A stretch of 64,000 nt of DNA from Pisaster brevispinus (taxonomy: Eukaryota; Echinodermata; Asteroidea; Forcipulatida; Asteriidae). The notes below the pieces were generated by a model. It was not told where the DNA came from. It saw only the letters and a list, made by a program, of their open reading frames with translations, and did not search any database. Shown here in pieces: positions 33,601-45,700 of this stretch. Within the stretch, counting starts at the first letter, position 1. Each line of letters begins with the position of its first letter. The stretch spans positions 1,563,001-1,627,000 of the forward strand of contig JAMKCF010000007.1 of assembly GCA_023634235.1 (NCBI GenBank), read 5' to 3'. The translations under genes were made by a program, and so were the position numbers.

Positions 33601-36600
33601 TCTGCAGCAGCCCGGGTACTCAATCGGCCGGTAATCAGCCGGTGATCGGCGGGTGTGTCGCGGTCGAGTGCCTGACACTTTCTTTGGGACGCCAGCCTAA
33701 AGGTTTTGCATACTCCGCTTCAAACTGCAATCTTCCTCCTGGTCACACCCCGTGTATGGGGGGTTCTGCCGGGGTAACCACAACCCATGCTCGGTAAGGG
33801 GGTAAGGCCAGTTTGCATCATCGCATTCATGCAGCGGGCTCGATTTTCCCGCTTTGTCTCTGGGGAGTTATACACGATAGGAGTGCCATGTCTTAACCGT
33901 TATTGAATTTGATCGGCACGGAAACCTTCAAGGTGGCATCAACTCAACAACTTGACGTTTCGATCAGTGCTGCTATGCTCTGATCGCCTTCGGAAGAAAA
34001 GAAGCTCTAAACGCAAAATATTTGTTTTGGTGTGGCTCATTAGTCACGAAAATGCAGGAATTAATTCATCGTATTATTTGAGGAAATCCTTTTATAATTA
34101 TTCACGAATAAAGTGCGAGCACGGGAAGACAATGCACGATCAGCAATTGGCAATGTTTATTTGATGTACGCGGGAAATATGATTGGTTGTTGTTCGTGAC
34201 GTTTACACTCTAAGGAAGACCCTGATTGGTTGTAGTTTTTGTGACGTTCACTCACAAGTTATTATTAACACAGGTGGGCTTCAAGTTGTGATAAACAGAA
34301 AACCACAAAGGTAGGCCTACGCCCACGTAAAAAAGATTACAAAACAAACAAACGTTTATTTGTTGCAGAAAAACAAAACACAATTTTTGGGGTAATTGAA
34401 AAAAACTTCCGTGCGAAATTGTAATGAGGCTTCACAATTTGTACACACAATTAATTGTCATAACATAACTTCCTCGCGTGGATAGTTCAAACACTTTTTT
34501 TAATTTTTGATGAGTAAATTGAAATAAAAAAACTCTCAACATAGCCAATTCGCTGATGTGGAAGCCTACGGGTCAGACAATGGGTCTTGGCGTTGTGATG
34601 ATGTGATGATGAAATCCATTCCCATCCCCACGTTTTCCATAAACGACCTATGCAGACGAACTCCGAAAACAATAATATAGAAAACGTGAAAATGGTATTG
34701 AAAAGGCCTTTAAAAAAACTCAGCAGCCTGTTGGTCGTTGTTGTCCCATTACTCAGCTTAGCTTCCTTTTTTTATTTCGAAAGAACCTGAATGAGAAGAA
34801 CAAAATCACGGATACGAGTTGAATGCAATAGTAGCTACAAAAATAAGACCCCAGTTGGAACATTTTTAATCCTTGTCGTCACCAGCCTTTGCTTGCATTT
34901 AAATTCTCCAACACCGTTTGTTTCCCCGCATTTTTCCTCTGTTGTTATTGCCATTGCCTAATGTTTTTTGGGGTGGGGGTTCTTCTTCTTCTTTCTTTTC
35001 TCGATTTCATTTTAATTTATATTACTTATTGTTGAAGTCACTCTTTTGTGGACTTATTGTTTGGTATGTTTAATAAAACCGAAATGAATAAATGGAGAAG
35101 AAAAAAACACATTAGTGAATTTGAATGCGTGTACCTGCAATGCAATACTTGTATACACCACTACAGTCCCAATACTGTAACAGTCTTTTTTAAAAATAAA
35201 TAAATAAAAAATGTATAAAAACTGGGACAGAATTGACCTGTAAAAGGTGTCGAAATAATCAAGAAAAGGTTCAAAATGACGCAGATGAGGTAACATATTT
35301 TTTTCGTAATCACATTCCGGTCGCCTGACCCGGATATGGTTCAGTTCCACTATGACCCCGGTATCCAGGTCAATTAGGACAGGGTTGGGCCGCAACCCAA
35401 GCCCCACCCACCTACCCGCCACCCACCTACCCGCCACAGCAGCAACTTTGACCCAAAAAATCATAATATGGGCGTAGGCCTGATGCTGACAGTACTCTGA
35501 CGTCGCAGTAAAATAGGGAAAACTTGATTAAAAAGCATAGCTACGTTTACCAATTCTCTAGGTAGATAAATCAATTGGACGACCCACTGCGGGGTCAGAA
35601 GTGAGTGCGTTATTTGCTCATTCTCCACTGCAAACTGAACATGTAACATCTAGGACTAGGTGGTTGCATCCAACACCCGTCTGTTCACCAGTGAGAGACT
35701 ATTGCATGTATGTGAGAGCAAATAAACAGCTCAAAGGGGGTTGATTTCGAGCAAATATTTCATCCACATCTGTAATGTTCCCTTCCTTTATTTCGCAGAC
35801 TCCTTTCAAGAGTGGGTTGTTTTCAATTAATGAGCTTTTGGGAATAGTATAAATTATTGGAAGTATGGTATGCTCTGTAGTCACAAATACACCGTAGACA
35901 TTTCAGTTTTCAGTGGCGGTATATCAAAAGGATAATTCGAAGACTACGGGATACCGCGGCTGAGGGTCGCGTTCCCTGTGTACTTCTTTGCGTATAATGG
36001 ACAAGTCTATTGTTCTTCCAATTTTGGGCTTATACCGTGTTTGATATGGGAGCAGATAGTCCTTGTTCCCATACTTTAACACAATATTTCCCATTAGTAC
36101 AGAAGTACCCCCCACCCCTTAAAAAACATCTAAAGAATTCCTGAGATTCCGAGCACCCAATGAAGACACAATAGAGGGTGTACCACTGTGCCCCATCTCG
36201 AGCACCAAAATGCCCGGCCTGACGCCTTGGTATTATTGCGTTCAATGTGTTTTTTCTCAACAAGGATTTTTATAGCATCAAGTAGGCCTACGGACCATTT
36301 CATCTTCTTTACCAAAAGACTAACCATGCACATCCAGACTTCTTGGCAGTTACAAGAAAAGTCAACAGTTGTTTTAAAAATACATTTTAATAGATAAATA
36401 AACAAATACATGAAGAAATAATTTAGTTAGTTTAAGAGAATGTATCCACAGAATTCAAACTATGGCCCAGTTTCGATAAAATGTTTCATAATTAGAATTA
36501 TATTTTATTCCTCATGAGCTTTGTACAAATCCTGCCTGAATCCCAATGTGCTATAATAGTATGGCTCTTTCGTAAACTTGATGTCACTGGTTACACGGCA

Positions 36601-36850
36601 TGTACAATGTTCACCATAACTCTGGGTCGTACAAACCATCGGTAACGAATAAAATTATCATCTTCTTGTTTAACGTGTGAATGAAACAAACTCGCGCCCT
36701 TTAGCGGATCCACATGTTCGAACACGCACGAGACTTGCACAGTCTATTTTTAGTATACCTTGCAGGGGGACAACTGAATGTTGGAGCACCAAGGGCGTCA
36801 CTGAGTGACGAATTTGATCGTTAAATAAGAAGCCACTATTAGTGTTACTA
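30700..36850. other. Long intergenic region
   Basis: About 6 kb without a supported gene. It contains a GC-richer island at about 33600-33860, one GAAACGTC fold at 33950-33996 (minus) and a degenerate CTGATGA…GAAAC motif at 31669-31699. A frame at about 35100-35460 (minus) reads P-N-P-V-L-I-D-L-D-T-G and could be a retroelement scrap. Confidence 0.4.
33950..33996 (-). mobile_element. Retroelement-tail fold with GAAACGTC, hammerhead-like, degenerate
   Basis: On the minus strand CCGAAGGC is followed by a perfect 6-bp stem GATCAG…CTGATC with a 12-nt loop, then GAAACGTC (33961-33954). The layout equals that at 54481-54524, including the extra C before the stem. Confidence 0.35.
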
Positions 36851-36859
36851 TTATTGATT

Positions 36860-37000
36860 AATTTTGGTTTGAACAAAGAAAAATTGACTGGAGCGGGACT
36901 TGAACCAACTTAACGTCCCGGCGCTCTCCAACTGAGCTATCCAGCCCTATGTTGGCGGTCTCCCTATTAGTCAATATCTCAGTGTTCGGGGTGCCAGTCA
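36860..37000 (-). mobile_element. tRNA-derived SINE (copy S4)
   Basis: On the minus strand: leader GGGAGACCGCCAACAT, GGGCTGGATAGCTCAGTTGG, GAGCGCCGG, then TTCAAGTCCCGCTCCAGTC. It lacks about 12 nt of the tRNA variable/T region compared with the copy at 37192-37262. Confidence 0.65.
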
Positions 37001-37115
37001 GAAGCCATACAACCGTTAACTGTAGTGTAGCCAGGGATCACACCCAAGTTTACGATACAACCTGGGAAGCGGCAGCCAAGGGATCACCTGAAGGGGATGC
37101 GACTTTTTAATATTA

Positions 37116-37320
37116 AATATCAAGTAATAAACCACAAGGGAAACTGACTAGGTAAATTGTTTATATTTTGGGTTTGAAAAAAAAAAAAAAACTGGAGCGG
37201 GACTTGAACCAACGACCTCCGGATTAACGTACCGGCGCTCTACCAACTGAGCTATCCAGCCCTTTGTTTGAACAAAGATATTGCCCAGTCAGTTTCCTTC
37301 GTGGTTTATTACTTGATATT
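37116..37320 (-). mobile_element. Foldback element: tRNA-derived SINE between 33-bp inverted repeats
   Basis: The arms at 37116-37148 and 37288-37320 are inverted copies with about two mismatches (AATATCAAGTAATAAACCAC…AACTGAC). Between them, on the minus strand, is a near-complete tRNA-like sequence (37192-37262): GGGCTGGATAGCTCAGTTGG, CGTTAA in the anticodon loop, and B box GGTTCAAGTCC, followed by poly-T in place of CCA. The arm is the ordinary 3' end of this SINE family (see 9898 and 23515), so here the tail is present at both ends in opposite orientation. Confidence 0.7.
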
Positions 37321-37846
37321 ATTTATTAATTATTATTTGTCTCCCAATTACAAATCAAGACTGTAAGATGCAAGTTTAACTGGTGCTCTCAAACTGTGTG
37401 TAAGGGTACACCAGCAGGGGGAATTTTCATAATGCTATTTGGAGCACATCTTGATTGGGAAACACTCAGGAGCAGAAAAACACACCTGCAACTGGTTGTT
37501 TGACAAACACTATTTGGCAAATTTCAGGTTTATGAAATTGGTCCTTGGTGGTCGACGGTGTACTTTTACTGCTGTACTGAGGTGGGTGCCGGTTGGACAC
37601 GCCACAATCACCGCTATCATCCTTGGGTAAACACCGTCCACGACCAGCAGTCGGCTACCGTATTCCGAAGGCCTCTGACTGTGCATGATTTATATTGCCT
37701 CACGGTAAACTACTGACACGAACTACCTGCGTGGGCGCAATTTCGTATCATTATTTGCTGATCGGAATGACTATAAACTTAGTTTGATAATGGATATTGT
37801 CACTCGAAACAGTGAATTTCTACTTTATCATTTTGATATTAAACAT

Positions 37847-38720
37847 TAGACATTCGCATAGGTTTGTGCAGCGAATGTCTACACTTTCTATTTCTATTGG
37901 ACATTGGACCTTCACGTACGTTTGTACAGTGAATGTCCTCTTTTTATTTGGATATTGGACAGTCACAGCGTTTTGTATTACGAATGTCTACTTTCTGCAT
38001 CTTTATTGGACATTGGGCACTGACGCAGGTTTCTATAGAGAATGTCTGGTATCTTTTCAACGTAGACATTCATATGCTGGTAAATTTGAACAGCTCTTTT
38101 CGAATTATTTCCGTGTGTCAACGGTGGCACGCACTACGTTTTTTTTTTTTTTTTTTTCAGCAAAAGTCTACTTTTATTGCAGATTGGGTGTCAAATGCAA
38201 CCAGGTGCGCCACGGCCTTCATTGGTTCACGGCAGGAGTATGGCTTAGAGCCGGTAATACTCCGAGTTATTGCCGTGTATTATTAGACATATACATTTGG
38301 CATTCACTTAGATTTGTACAGAGAATGTATACTAATCGATGAACGTAAAAAAATCGCATAAGTTTGTAAGGCGAATGTCTACTACCGTTTAAGCGTAGAC
38401 ATTCGCATACGTTTGTACAGCAAATGTCGCTATCATGTCAACGTATAATTTACATAATGTCTGTACAGAATGTATACATTTATTTCAACGGAGACATTCA
38501 CATAAGTTTGCACAGCGAATGCATTCGAATGTCTACTTTTATCCGTCTTTCTGTTTCAATGTTGGACATTGGGCATTAACGAACGTTTGTACAGTGAATG
38601 TCCTCTTTCTATTTGGACATTTGACATTTAGAAACACGTTTGTACACTGTGGATGTCTACTTTATATTCTGAAATTGGACATTGAACATTCACATGAGTT
38701 TGCAAAGCGAACATGTACTT
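37847..38720. repeat. Degenerate array of ~13 hairpins, ACATTCGC…GCGAATGT
   Basis: Units of roughly 50-80 bp each carry a short inverted repeat around GTTTGTACAG. The best unit, 37847-37881, has perfect 11-bp arms TAGACATTCGC / GCGAATGTCTA and a 13-nt loop. Others lie near 37907, 37961, 38020, 38288, 38350, 38396, 38495, 38570, 38640 and 38680. Long open frames crossing the array are by-products. One interruption at about 38075-38280 includes a T-run. Confidence 0.7.
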
Positions 38721-41700
38721 TCATTGGGGAATGGACTATCGCAAATTTGGTGTCAAAACCTCAATGTCATTATAGGACCCGGTTGTTGTTTGTCACAATG
38801 ACCTTTATTCACTCCCGAATGTGTTTTTCTTTAAAAAAAAAAAGTTATGGGCTGTTTGTTCTTACGGGAACTCTTTATATTGATGCCTTTCCCCCGTATA
38901 TTATGTGTTTGTGGAAATAGTGTAGTTTCTCTTTTCGTTTAAATGAACCACTATTCTGTTTGGGGCTCCCCGCAAAAAGATGACAACGAATTATTATTAT
39001 TATGATTTTTTTTTGTTGAAAAGCTATGGAAAATAAATCTGTTTTTACTATAAATTTGCGTGGACAATATAGGCTTAGTTGTCCAATTTCCAATACCGAA
39101 GTAACTTATACTGTCATCTGATCGGAAAGTGTTTCGATGAGAAGTACGTTTATGTATCAACAAATCGCTTAAAGAAATAGAGGTTGGATATTGATTTACT
39201 GTTTCAAAAAAAGACACGAATAAAAGATGTTAAAATACATAGATTTAAACCTACATCGACTTTAATTGCGCTTGATGGAAGTAACGGTCACTTCATCACC
39301 AAACAAACTCGGCACCTTGCAATCTCGACACCATGCAATATTTACACCTTATTCTCTTAAACCGGGGAAGTGTATATTTCTTACATTGTTCATATCATGA
39401 AGCTACAGCTCCACGAACAAAAACCGCAGATAACCAGTATTACTGAGAGGTGTTTCAGATTTCTGATCAAAACAGGCAAGTAGCATATTGTGCGAAGAGG
39501 GTTAGTATGATTGCGTGTTGCCCAGCGGCCCCGTGTCCATTATCTGCGGGTGCGGCGGGCCCGATCGCCCCGGGACACCTGGCACCCCAACTCCGCCATA
39601 ATGCTACTGCCTCTGTCTACCAACAAGTACCTAATAAATCTTGCTGATCCTACTTTATGACTTTTCCCATTCTTTGATTCAGGAATCCCAATATAGATCA
39701 TAAAACGGCATGGGATGACACCTCGTTCGTCAAAATCAGTCACCCAAATAATCCTTGTTTCCAAAAAGGTTTTCCCCTTCAGAGTAGAGGAGCACTGATC
39801 CAAACTTTAGAAGTGCTTTCTGTCACTTTTCACAACTATTGCGACACAAATACAAATGTAATAGATACAGAGTGAAATTTATCTGCCCACTGACAAAATA
39901 AATCGTATTGGAATGTCACCATTTGTTGTGATTGAAATAATTGTAGCGTCTAAATTAAACAAATATATTTGTGCAACGTTGATTAAATTTGTGTGTGTAA
40001 TTATTTTACGAATTGTGAAAATTATTTGTGTTGTTGTTTATTTATTTATGCCAAGACATTACCCTTCTGAAGGTCCATCTGCTTATATACTGTAGCAGCA
40101 AGTATATTATCGGCATTAATACATAATAAAACCAGTTCATCATTCGAAAATGTATCAGTGTTTTGTTGTTGTTGTTGAAATGCCATGTGTTTTTATTGTA
40201 TTTTTAATCGGTCAATCATAAGTGTGGGGCATTTGATATACCCTCTCCTCTCGACATGCCCCCCCCCCCAACAGGTTGACGACTGTGTGGTACGGTTTTA
40301 CAAGTTGTTTAGTAGACGTTATGTCGGTTTTTAACTGGACCAATATGCCGACGGTTATAGTGGCTGACAGAGAGCGTGGTTTGGCGGTCATCTCAGCTGA
40401 AATCCCGTTGGGCAAGTGAGTTCGGACTAGTCAGCTGCATCCAACAGGAGACCACGGGGTTAACGACATTACAAATTAAAACTCAAACAATCAAGGTTCG
40501 CAGAATTTCTGTTTGACTATTCAAGCACATACGATCAGGCCACTCCAATGTGGTCGTCTGCTAACTCAACCCCCATCTTTTGTAAAAACCGCCACCAACA
40601 CAAAACACTTTCCGTACAATAGATGTCCGTCTCTTAAGAAAGCCAAGCACTCCTTCAAAACTAATTAATCCCTGGTCATAAGAGCTCCAAAGTGGGGCCT
40701 ATGGGATGGTTAAACTCAAGGGGAACATTAAAGGTGCCGGCAAGTGCCATAAAACCACAGTCTTTCAAGTTTCGCTGGTGCTGCATTGTCGTGGTCAGTA
40801 CACACGTTTCGGTTCAAGTGTTTTTGCATCAGTGCCTTTTTAAGCTGTAGTCAGGAGTGAAATTCTTCATGAACGATGTAAGACAGCTAGCTATGCAGCT
40901 TTAAAACGTCTCCAAGAACCGAGAAGGAACTTCTTTGGAAATAATCATTCCTTCTGGTCTAAGAACGGAACTTGCTTAATATTTCTTCGAGACAAAAGCA
41001 ATCAATTTGTGAAGTTTAACTCGACATATCCATCTTCTTTACAAGCGATAAGTCACACTGTCCAAAGCATTGCACGAAACTCATTTTTTTTTTCAATCCA
41101 CATGACCCTTAAAATATCTTCTACCAACTTTAAAAGCAATATTTCACGGCCTCACTTTTTGACTCCGAAGTGCCATGGTTTGGTTTTTGTCAACCTTTTA
41201 ATGATTTATAGGCAAAATTATCAAAAAAGACGCACTTATAAAAGTCACTTGTGAACAATTTAGTTGAATGTGGTGCCCACTTTTTGTTGAGACAAATAGT
41301 GGAAAACCTTCACTGTATTTCAGAAGCACGTCGAACCCATCCAGGTGGCAGCGGGTACCAAACACATATTGGGTCGCACAAGCCGCGAACGAACACCAAA
41401 CCTTTGAAGTCTGAGAAAAGATTCATGGATGAATCGTCTCTCAGATTCAAATGATTGTCTTATATACTTCAATTCAACGGGGGCATTTCCGACAAAATAG
41501 TTCCACAGGATGTTTACTACATCATTTATAAAAGGTAAGTTTTCGGATAGAAATTGCACCCTTTTTTCGGAGTTATTACCAAAGTATAGTCCTCCCTTAG
41601 AGCAGACCGAGGAAACAATTTGGTCTCAAATACAAGTGTCAGACTTTGTTTTGTTATACAATTTGGTGTTTCTCTTCTTTTATTCAGCAGCAGCTTCTAC

Positions 41701-41999
41701 CAAGCTATATGGACAACCCAAAAGACCAGCAATCAATCCATTGCAGTACCCCCCCCCCCCCCACCTAAACAAACAAAAACTTTATATCCCATTAAAGAGA
41801 TAACAAAGCTCAACCCGTGTGTGCATGGAGTGTGAACTGCCTTTGCATCACAACACAACTTTCGTAAGGCCAGCTATTAAGACGATGTCGATGACAGCTC
41901 ATTGTAACTGACACCGCGTCAAAACTGTCAGACTTCCTAATTGCATTTGGACCAATAAGCTGCCGCTAAACCCGTACGTCATGAATAAGTACGCTGGGA
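38721..41999. other. Intergenic region, distal upstream of Brachyury
   Basis: No supported gene. It contains a C-run near 40262 and a collagen-like scrap (G-V-P-G-V-P-G-R-S-G-P-P) on the minus strand near 39570. Confidence 0.4.
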
Positions 42000-42594
42000 T
42001 AACCCAATCGCATCATCAAGAATTTGAATATGCATCGGCTTGAAGGCAGTTTCATGGATATTCATCTTGTGATAGCCAATAGGGAGTAGACCTTGCTCGG
42101 AAAGTCACTTGTTTTGTTTGTTGACGTTTTAAGCCCCAATCGGCACGCTACGTGGTATTGTGTTTGAAGAGTAGAGCTGCAGTGTTGGCAGACTTTTTAA
42201 CTTCAAATGTGCTCTTTGATGTGGAGCCGCTATGCCACCGTATGATTGAGTGTTGTATCAGAGTTACACAACCAAGTTCAGTAAACCGATTGGTGGGTAA
42301 TTGTAGAGGAAGGGAAGTGGAAGGGATTGAGTCATTGGATCATCTTCCGTACCAAGTCACTAAAGCTAGTGCTACTGAAAATAAAACAACCTTTATTCCG
42401 AGTGGGTGATGCTGGACACGCTGTCAAATCTGAAGCGTCTTGACCACATGGAAAAGATATTTTCAGCTGTATGTAAAGTCGCCAAGCTTCAAAGTTAACC
42501 CCAGTTTAGTTGCATATGACACAAAGTAAACTTAAATTTCAAAAGCGCAGAATATTTTCTCATTCCACCTTGTTGTCTTGGACTGATTCGAGAA
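42000..42594 (+). promoter_or_regulatory. Proximal upstream region of Brachyury
   Basis: It holds a CCAAT box (about 42076-42080), a GATA word next to it, an octamer-like AATATGCAT (about 42027) and CTTTGATG (about 42213), which fits the TCF/LEF core expected for a Wnt-responsive gene. No TATA box stands out. These are word matches and none is proven functional. Confidence 0.3.
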
Positions 42595-42788
42595 ATGTGT
42601 GCAGACACCATGCGTCCACCTTCATACAACGTAGCGCATCTTTTGAGGGCCGTGCAGAGCGAAATGACGCGGGGGAGTGAGAAGGGCGACCCAAGCGAGA
42701 AGGGGCTGAAAGTTACGCTGGAGGACAGAGACCTATGGAGGAGATTTAGTAAACTTACAAATGAGATGATTGTCACCAAGACTGGAAG
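42595..42788 (+). CDS. Bra: Brachyury exon 1 (N-terminus and start of T domain)
   Basis: Residues 1-64 plus two bases. It opens M-C-A-D-T-M, so Met6 is an alternative start. It contains H-L-L-R-A-V-Q-S-E and G-S-E-K-G-D-P, the conserved N-terminal Brachyury block. Donor AG|GTAAGT. Confidence 0.9.
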
Positions 42789-45700
42789 GTAAGTTCCAGT
42801 AGGTTGTCTGACTATGTCTACGAGACGATGGAGAATCGATGTAGTCTTCCTATCGTGTAGGCTATCGAGTGCTATTTGTGATTGCATTTTGACTTCGTCT
42901 TCAGGTTTGAAGTGCACTCTTCAATTTAAGTTCGAATCCACCTGTTGCAATACTTATGGGTTAATACTAACCACTGTGTATTATTAATGAGTTTTCTTTC
43001 ATTTGTGTTTTTTTAGAATTATGATGGGGACAAAAACATAATTTTAACCATTCTGTCTTCTTCTTTTTATCTAATTTTGTGGTACTGTTGTTGTGAAGAC
43101 AAATAATATTGTTTGCCGGACTTTCTGTTTCTGTGCGCTTTGATAAGACAAACCAGGACTCGATTTCACAAACACTTGAATGTATCGTGAGATGAGTGTG
43201 CCATATAAATCGGGCCCGTAGCGATTGTATCGTGACATCAAATTTACGATTGATACACATTTTAAAATCACTCTTGGTTCTTTCTGAAATCGAGTCAAAA
43301 TCGTTTGCATCAATTAAGCAACATTATTGAGAACTGTTTTGCATTTAGCAGTATATCACACGAATTTAGTTGAGGATTTGCACTATGTTAACTTTATAAC
43401 CAGTTAGTTTTTGATTAAAAAGCTTTAAGTTTTTGTACTGTTCAAAAACAACTGTGTATTCCCCGTGATAATTATGCTTGGCTAGTTATTATGAAGTTCA
43501 CTCTCGATTTTGTATTTATTCAAGCGTAAAATGAGCGAGTCTCCAAAGCAAATGTAATTTCTTTTGCCTTTGGTTTCTGACTTCTGTCGCTCTGTGTCTT
43601 GATATTTTGGATCCCCAACAATACTCCTTCGAAAGAAAAAGAAAGAAAAATACAGCAGTAGGGCCTATATGTCATGGTTCTATCTGTAGTCACACTCAGA
43701 ATAAAAATTAGTAGGCCTACCGGGTTGTTAACCTCTGCTGTAACAGTTCAAATGTGGACCATTTTGTGTACACTTCTACAAACACAATAGTTGGAAATTT
43801 GTATTTGTGATTTATTATTTGAAATACAATAAATTTTACGCAAATGACTGCCTCTGATGAGCCAATGATTCAAAGACCAAATGAAGCTTATAGTTTTAAC
43901 AACAATTGTAAATAAGAGTTATATGAAAATTGATGTCCTAAACTCAACATCCCTCAATAATTCTTTTATTGGAGTACCAAGAAATGATTGTGCAAATTAT
44001 TGCGGACATTATTTTCATAAAAGTTGTACCGGTAGGCTACACCTGCCTTTTAAGCTTACTCTCTTCTTATTGCACGAAGCCTCAAGCCATTATCCGAACT
44101 TGCTTTTTAGGCCTTCTGAAAGCAAGCCGGAAACAACTGTCATTTTGTGAACTCCAAATGTCAAATAGCTGAAAATATTGAATAAAGTGAAATATAAGAT
44201 TTTTGATTCCCTTTACCCCCAATCAAACATGTTTTAGGAGGATGTTTCCAGTCCTGTCTGCTTCAGTCACCGGTCTGAACCCAAACGCCATGTACTCCGT
44301 CCTGCTGGATTTCTCACCTTCAGACGAGAATCGTTGGAAGTACGTGAACGGTGAATGGGTACCGGGCGGTAAGCCCGATTCACCCCCGCCCAGTACGGCC
44401 TACATCCACCCCGATTCACCCAACTTCGGAGCACACTGGATGAAACAATGTGTGTCCTTCAGTAAAGTTAAACTCTCTAACAAACTCAACGGAACTGGAC
44501 AGGTAAATTATTCATCATTCTTGAAAGGAATCGTCTTTTATTTCGGTTTTTGTACTACATGCAAAATCAGATTACAGAAAATGCAGGTCTAGGTTTTACC
44601 AAAAAAGTAAACTCGTTATAAACTTTAAAAGGGTATCAAACAAAAGACAAGCTATGATTTAGTCGCGTTGGGTTTATAAAGGTGATGCTAACAACATGAA
44701 CCATTTCTATGTCATCTCAATATGACAAGACAACAAAAACAGTACAACAAAACATTAAAAATCCACGATGTGCTTCCTTCGGTTTTGTATATAAAAAGGA
44801 AATGTTATTTAATGCCGAATGGCTTATGTTGGTTACTCCTCCATCTATTTTGTTAACAATTTACATCGAGAAACTCTTGCAAACCAAGCTATTGTTTAAA
44901 CCTACGTACAGAATATGTGTGTTCAAATTGTAAAATCGGATTGAAGATATAATTACAGAAAGTGTTTGTGTGCGCTGAGTACTTTTAAAAGTTGACACAC
45001 TTTTATTTCTTCCCGCTTTGCAGATCATGTTGAACTCTCTTCACAAGTATGAACCTCGTATCCACGTCATACGGGTTGGTGGACCGGAGAAACAGCGTCT
45101 TCTAAGAAGCTTTGCGTTCCCAGAAACACGTTTCATTGCCGTCACGGCGTATCAGAATGAAGATGTAAGTCTTTAAGTTGAAGTATCTGTCAGATCTTAA
45201 TTTCAAATCCTAATTTGTCGAAAATTATACCAAGCACAATAACTACTGAATACTAAAAAGTTCGCGGATCAGAATTGACCTAGAATTGTTATCTGTCGAC
45301 CAGTTTCCGGGTCAGCCAGGAACAGGATTCGTGGGAGCTGGAATCCGGGATCATTTCTAACCTGGTGGTTTTAGACTAGTACAGAGTTACAACTGTTGCT
45401 CCATGATTTATTCAAGGAAGAAGGGATACATCTAGCGTATGGAATGAACCGGACTTCATTTGCCATACATCTACTTCAGGTTGTCTCTCAAAACCATCAC
45501 CTCTTCCAATAACAGACTAACTTCACCGATGTTTTCACCCCTTACATCATATACACTGCAAGGCTTAAAATATTACACTTAACATTTTTTACTTTTTAAC
45601 ATTCCATGGCAAAACGTTGATCACGATTTCGAGACAAACTATACCTCTTGTTCGTGTTAACTTTCTTCGTCTGCAAAAGGCAAGCAGAGCCATAACTAGA

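Noticed and set aside
33820..33890. Weak likeness of the minus strand to the 3' half of U1 snRNA
   Set aside because: A few words such as GCACTCC, GGGAAAATCGA and CTGCATGA appear in order, but the 5' splice-site-pairing region, the Sm context and the final hairpin do not match.
35054..35464. 136-codon minus-strand frame with a T/G-rich start
   Set aside because: The start lies in a (GGGTAGGTGG) simple repeat and the rest has no recognisable domain. It is at best a retroelement scrap.
37192..37262. Functional tRNA gene on the minus strand
   Set aside because: A and B boxes are good, but the anticodon-loop position before the anticodon is C rather than T, the stems are imperfect, and the element has SINE flanks with further copies nearby.
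37797..38920. Three open frames of 117-181 codons
   Set aside because: They follow the repeat units of the hairpin array, shift frame between units and show no domain.
39540..39640. Collagen-like exon on the minus strand
   Set aside because: Only about four Gly-x-y triplets are present, with a stop just upstream and another soon after.
42495..42917. 140-codon minus-strand frame opposite Brachyury exon 1
   Set aside because: It overlaps the conserved exon in antisense and is best explained as its shadow.
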